64,000 nucleotides of DNA from Comamonadaceae bacterium (lineage in GTDB: Bacteria; Pseudomonadota; Gammaproteobacteria; Burkholderiales; Burkholderiaceae_C), in the NCBI GenBank assembly GCA_027488255.1, contig JAIYBZ010000026.1:1-64000 (forward strand), given 5' to 3'. The notes under the pieces are model-generated. The model searched no databases. It was not told the DNA's origin and saw only the letters and a program-made list of their open reading frames with translations. Of the stretch, positions 61,814-64,000 are shown in pieces. Within the stretch, counting starts at the first letter, position 1; each line of letters begins with the position of its first letter. A program made the position numbers and the translations under genes.

Positions 61814-62536
61814 ATGCCCCTTCAAACCGTTGAACCGCAGCGCCTTTATCGTCAGATTGCCGAGCAACTTCGGCAACTGATGACGTCTGGCGAATTCGCT
61901 GTGGGATCGCGCCTGCCCGCAGAGCGCGACCTGGCCACCCAACTGGGTGTGAGCCGCCCCTCGGTGCGCGAGGCCCTGATTGCGCTCGAGGTCGAGGGCA
62001 TGATTGAAGTGCGCACCGGCTCAGGTATTTACGTGCAGAGCAGCGCCCCCAACCAACACCCATCGGGTGTCAATGGCAACGATGTCACCGCCGAATGGGG
62101 CCCCCTCGAAGTGATGAGTGCCCGCATCTTGGTCGAAGCCGAAGTGGCGGCACTGGCCGCAAACAACGCGCAAAAAAAAGACCTGCAAGCCATCCGCAAC
62201 GGCTTACAAAAAATGAAACGGGAAGTGGCCCAGGACGAAGTCCCGCGCTGGGGCGACCAAGCCTTTCACGAAGGCATTGCCCAAGCCTGTGGCAATGGCG
62301 TGTTGCTGGACACGGTGCAACGCTTTTGGCAAGCCCGCAACGGCCCCTTGTTTGAGCGCTTAGGTGACTATTTTGAAAACCCCACTTCTTGGCAAGCCGC
62401 CATTGCTGAACACCAAGCCGTGCTGGAGGCGATTGAAGCGCGCGACAGCTCTGGCGCTCGCAAAGCCATGCAAAAGCACCTGAAACAAGCCCACAAAAGA
62501 TACAGCGCGAGCTGGCGCCGCGCTCCCGCCCGATAG
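61814..62536 (+). CDS. FadR-subfamily GntR transcriptional regulator
   Basis: A 240-residue regulator with an N-terminal winged helix (QLRQLMTSGEFAVGSRLPAE, then RDLATQLGVSRPSVREALIA) and a C-terminal FCD ligand domain (~95-225; WGDQAFHEGIAQACGNGVLL), the usual layout for sugar-acid regulators such as UxuR and LldR. Divergent from the dehydratase operon and upstream of dctP; likely controls both through the palindrome in the intergenic region. Confidence 0.93.
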   Translation: MPLQTVEPQRLYRQIAEQLRQLMTSGEFAVGSRLPAERDLATQLGVSRPSVREALIALEVEGMIEVRTGSGIYVQSSAPNQHPSGVNGNDVTAEWGPLEVMSARILVEAEVAALAANNAQKKDLQAIRNGLQKMKREVAQDEVPRWGDQAFHEGIAQACGNGVLLDTVQRFWQARNGPLFERLGDYFENPTSWQAAIAEHQAVLEAIEARDSSGARKAMQKHLKQAHKRYSASWRRAPAR

Positions 62537-62589
62537 GGGTATGCAGTTTTCGCGTCAGTAATTTTTCTAAAACCTTGAAGGAGACAACG

Positions 62590-63579
62590 ATGAGCAAACG
62601 ATTCACTTTGAAAACTCTGGCCGCACTCGGCGCGGTGGCGCTTGGCACCGCGCTCATGAGCACGGGCGTCCACGCGCAACAAAAGCTCAAGTGGGCGCAC
62701 GTGTATGAAACCTCTGAGGCCTATCACACTGAGTCGGTTTGGGCGGCTGAAGAAATCAAAAAACGCAGCAACGGCAAGTTTGACATTCAGGTCTTCCCGG
62801 CCTCCACACTGGGCAAAGAAACCGACATCAACCAAGGCCTGACCTTGGGCACGGTTGACATGATCATCAGCGGCCCCTCATTTGCGGCTCGCACCTACCC
62901 CCGTTTTGGCATTGCGTACTACCCCTTCATCTTCCGCGATGGCGACCACTTGATCGCTTATTCCAAGAGCCCGGTGTTCCAAGAAATGGTCAAAGAATTC
63001 CGTGAAAAAACCGGCATTCAGGTCACGGCCTACACCTACTACGGCGCACGCCACACCACGGCCCAAAAGCCGTTCACCAATTGCGCAGGCATGAAGGGCA
63101 TCAAGATCCGCGTGCCCGATGTGCCGGCTTACCGCGCCACGCCTGAGTCTTGCGGCGCCAACCCCACACCGATTGCCTTTGCCGAGGTGTATTTGGCTTT
63201 GCAAAACGGCACGGTGGAAGCCCAAGAAAACCCACTGACCACGATCGAAGCCAAGAAGTTCTTTGAGGTGCAAAAAGCCATCATGTTGACCGGGCACATC
63301 GTGGATGGTCTGACCACCCAAATTGCCCCTCACGTGTGGAACAAACTGAACGACGCCGAGAAGAAACTCTTCACCGATGTGACGCAAGAAGCCGCGGTGC
63401 GTGCGACGGCCAAAATCAAAGCACGTGAAGCCGAGTTGGTCGACGAGTTCAAAAAGAAAGGTCTGCAAATCGTGCAAGTCGACCGCAAGTCTTTCCAAGA
63501 TGCGGTGCTGAAAAACAAACCGCTGACTTCGATGGGCTTCACACAGTCTGATTTCGACAAAATCCAAGCCGCCAAGTGA
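62590..63579 (+). CDS. dctP: TRAP transporter solute-binding protein DctP
   Basis: A 329-residue periplasmic receptor. Signal peptide MSKRFTLKTLAALGAVALG ending VHA; the start is preceded by GGAG. Family signatures are KWAHVYETSEAYH, FPASTLGKETDINQGLTLGT, the Arg in KIRVPDVPAYRATPES that binds the carboxylate, and VDGLTTQIAPHVWNKLND. Ligand probably an acid sugar, judged from the dehydratase operon opposite. A strong stem-loop follows before dctQ. Confidence 0.94.
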   Translation: MSKRFTLKTLAALGAVALGTALMSTGVHAQQKLKWAHVYETSEAYHTESVWAAEEIKKRSNGKFDIQVFPASTLGKETDINQGLTLGTVDMIISGPSFAARTYPRFGIAYYPFIFRDGDHLIAYSKSPVFQEMVKEFREKTGIQVTAYTYYGARHTTAQKPFTNCAGMKGIKIRVPDVPAYRATPESCGANPTPIAFAEVYLALQNGTVEAQENPLTTIEAKKFFEVQKAIMLTGHIVDGLTTQIAPHVWNKLNDAEKKLFTDVTQEAAVRATAKIKAREAELVDEFKKKGLQIVQVDRKSFQDAVLKNKPLTSMGFTQSDFDKIQAAK

Positions 63580-63610
63580 GCGTGACTGACTGTGCCCCGG
63601 CACAGTCCTG

Positions 63611-63645
63611 ATGCGGCGGGCCTGTTTCTGGCATGCCCGCCGCAT
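63611..63645 (+). other. Stem-loop between dctP and dctQ
   Basis: A perfect 11-bp stem ATGCGGCGGGC / GCCCGCCGCAT with a 13-base loop, no T-run after it. Fits an mRNA-stabilising or partial-termination element giving more receptor than membrane subunit. Confidence 0.7.
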
Positions 63646-63676
63646 GTTCCCTGCACGATTGAATCAAGGACCCACC

Positions 63677-64000
63677 ATGAGCAACACCCCCGATCTGGAT
63701 GCCATGCCCAAAGTCATGGGCGACGATGGGCAATTCCACGCGACCGATGACGAAGTGGATTTGTCGCAAACGCCGGTCGAAGCCTGGGTGGCTTTGGTAT
63801 TTTTTTGGGCCTTGGGACTGACGGTTTTTTACCAATTTTTTACCCGCTACGTGTTGAACAATTCGGCCTCGTGGACCGAAGAAATTGCCCGATATTTATT
63901 GATCGCCACGGTCTTTACTGGGGCCACCATTGGCGTCGCCAAAAACAACCACATCCAGGTTGATTTCTTTTACCGTTTCATGCCCGACTGGATGTGCCGC
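63677..64000 (+). CDS. dctQ: TRAP transporter small membrane subunit DctQ, truncated by the window end
   Basis: Starts at ATG 63677 (MSNTPDLDAMPKVMGDDGQF) about 100 bp after dctP. 108 residues are visible before the window ends. A hydrophilic N-terminus of ~34 residues is followed by a first membrane segment (WVALVFFWALGLTVFYQFFT) and the DctQ-typical RYVLNNSASWTEEIARYLL, then GATIGVAKNNHIQVDFFY. The four-helix small subunit couples DctP to DctM, which would be next to the right. Confidence 0.9.
   Translation, partial: MSNTPDLDAMPKVMGDDGQFHATDDEVDLSQTPVEAWVALVFFWALGLTVFYQFFTRYVLNNSASWTEEIARYLLIATVFTGATIGVAKNNHIQVDFFYRFMPDWMCR

Noticed and set aside
1-64000. tRNA or rRNA genes
   Set aside because: No cloverleaf-forming sequence with the usual T-loop GTTCRA and no rRNA core motif was noticed; a tRNAscan-SE run would be decisive.

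Overview
The window looks like a chromosomal stretch of a betaproteobacterium of the Burkholderiales, most likely family Comamonadaceae (Limnohabitans, Rhodoferax or Polaromonas type). This is an inference from several features: moderately high GC, Gram-negative trimeric porins of the betaproteobacterial type, many periplasmic binding proteins including two of the Bug/TctC family, an RpiR/HexR regulator beside zwf, and a TRAP system. No rRNA, tRNA, CRISPR array, insertion sequence or phage module was seen. The only mobile-element-like gene is a lone tyrosine recombinase.

Layout. 1-3.2 kb: 3' part of groEL, then a two-gene locus for a His-rich secreted protein and a membrane-anchored cupredoxin. 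3.2-8.2 kb: central sugar metabolism, with tal-pgi divergent from zwf-hexR. 8.2-13.5 kb: a tctDE two-component pair divergent from a tctCBA tricarboxylate transporter. 13.5-16.1 kb: a tyrosine recombinase with an antitoxin-like N-terminus, head to head with a porin gene that has no usable start codon at its signal peptide. 16.1-24.6 kb: a seven-gene peptide ABC operon with two paralogous binding proteins and an M20 amidohydrolase. 24.6-26.5 kb: a DUF3047 lipoprotein and an orphan Bug binding protein. 26.5-34.4 kb: a seven-gene minus-strand operon holding a sugar ABC transporter, an MGH1/GH63-like glycosidase, a LacI regulator and an AGE-family epimerase. It reads as uptake and breakdown of a small glycoside.

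34.4-37.4 kb: a 9-bp tandem repeat, an orphan branched-chain amino-acid binding protein and an intact porin paralogous to the one at 15 kb; these last two genes end in identical terminators. 37.4-46.9 kb: housekeeping genes (coq7, osmC-like, ilvA, a 5'-nucleotidase, htpX, a DUF3025 gene, pyrC) plus a MacB-like ABC/DUF3299 module whose permease has a His-Asp repeat. A possible small RNA or attenuator lies just before ilvA. 47-51.3 kb: the gltIJKL glutamate/aspartate transporter and a HypT-like LysR regulator. 51.3-58.1 kb: an ATM1-type ABC exporter, two thioesterases, an enoyl-CoA hydratase, DUF2147, an acyl-CoA dehydrogenase and a TetR regulator with a 30-bp palindrome at its 5' end. 58.2-64 kb: a non-phosphorylating sugar-acid pathway (enolase-superfamily dehydratase, two SDRs, FAH-fold hydrolase) divergent from a FadR-type GntR regulator and a TRAP transporter cut by the window end.

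Most genes fall into transport-plus-catabolism modules, each with its own regulator. Stop/start overlaps of the ATGA, TGATG and TTGA kinds are frequent, so translational coupling is common. Several modules show stem-loops that could set subunit ratios (after dctP, after the sugar binding-protein gene, after gltI).
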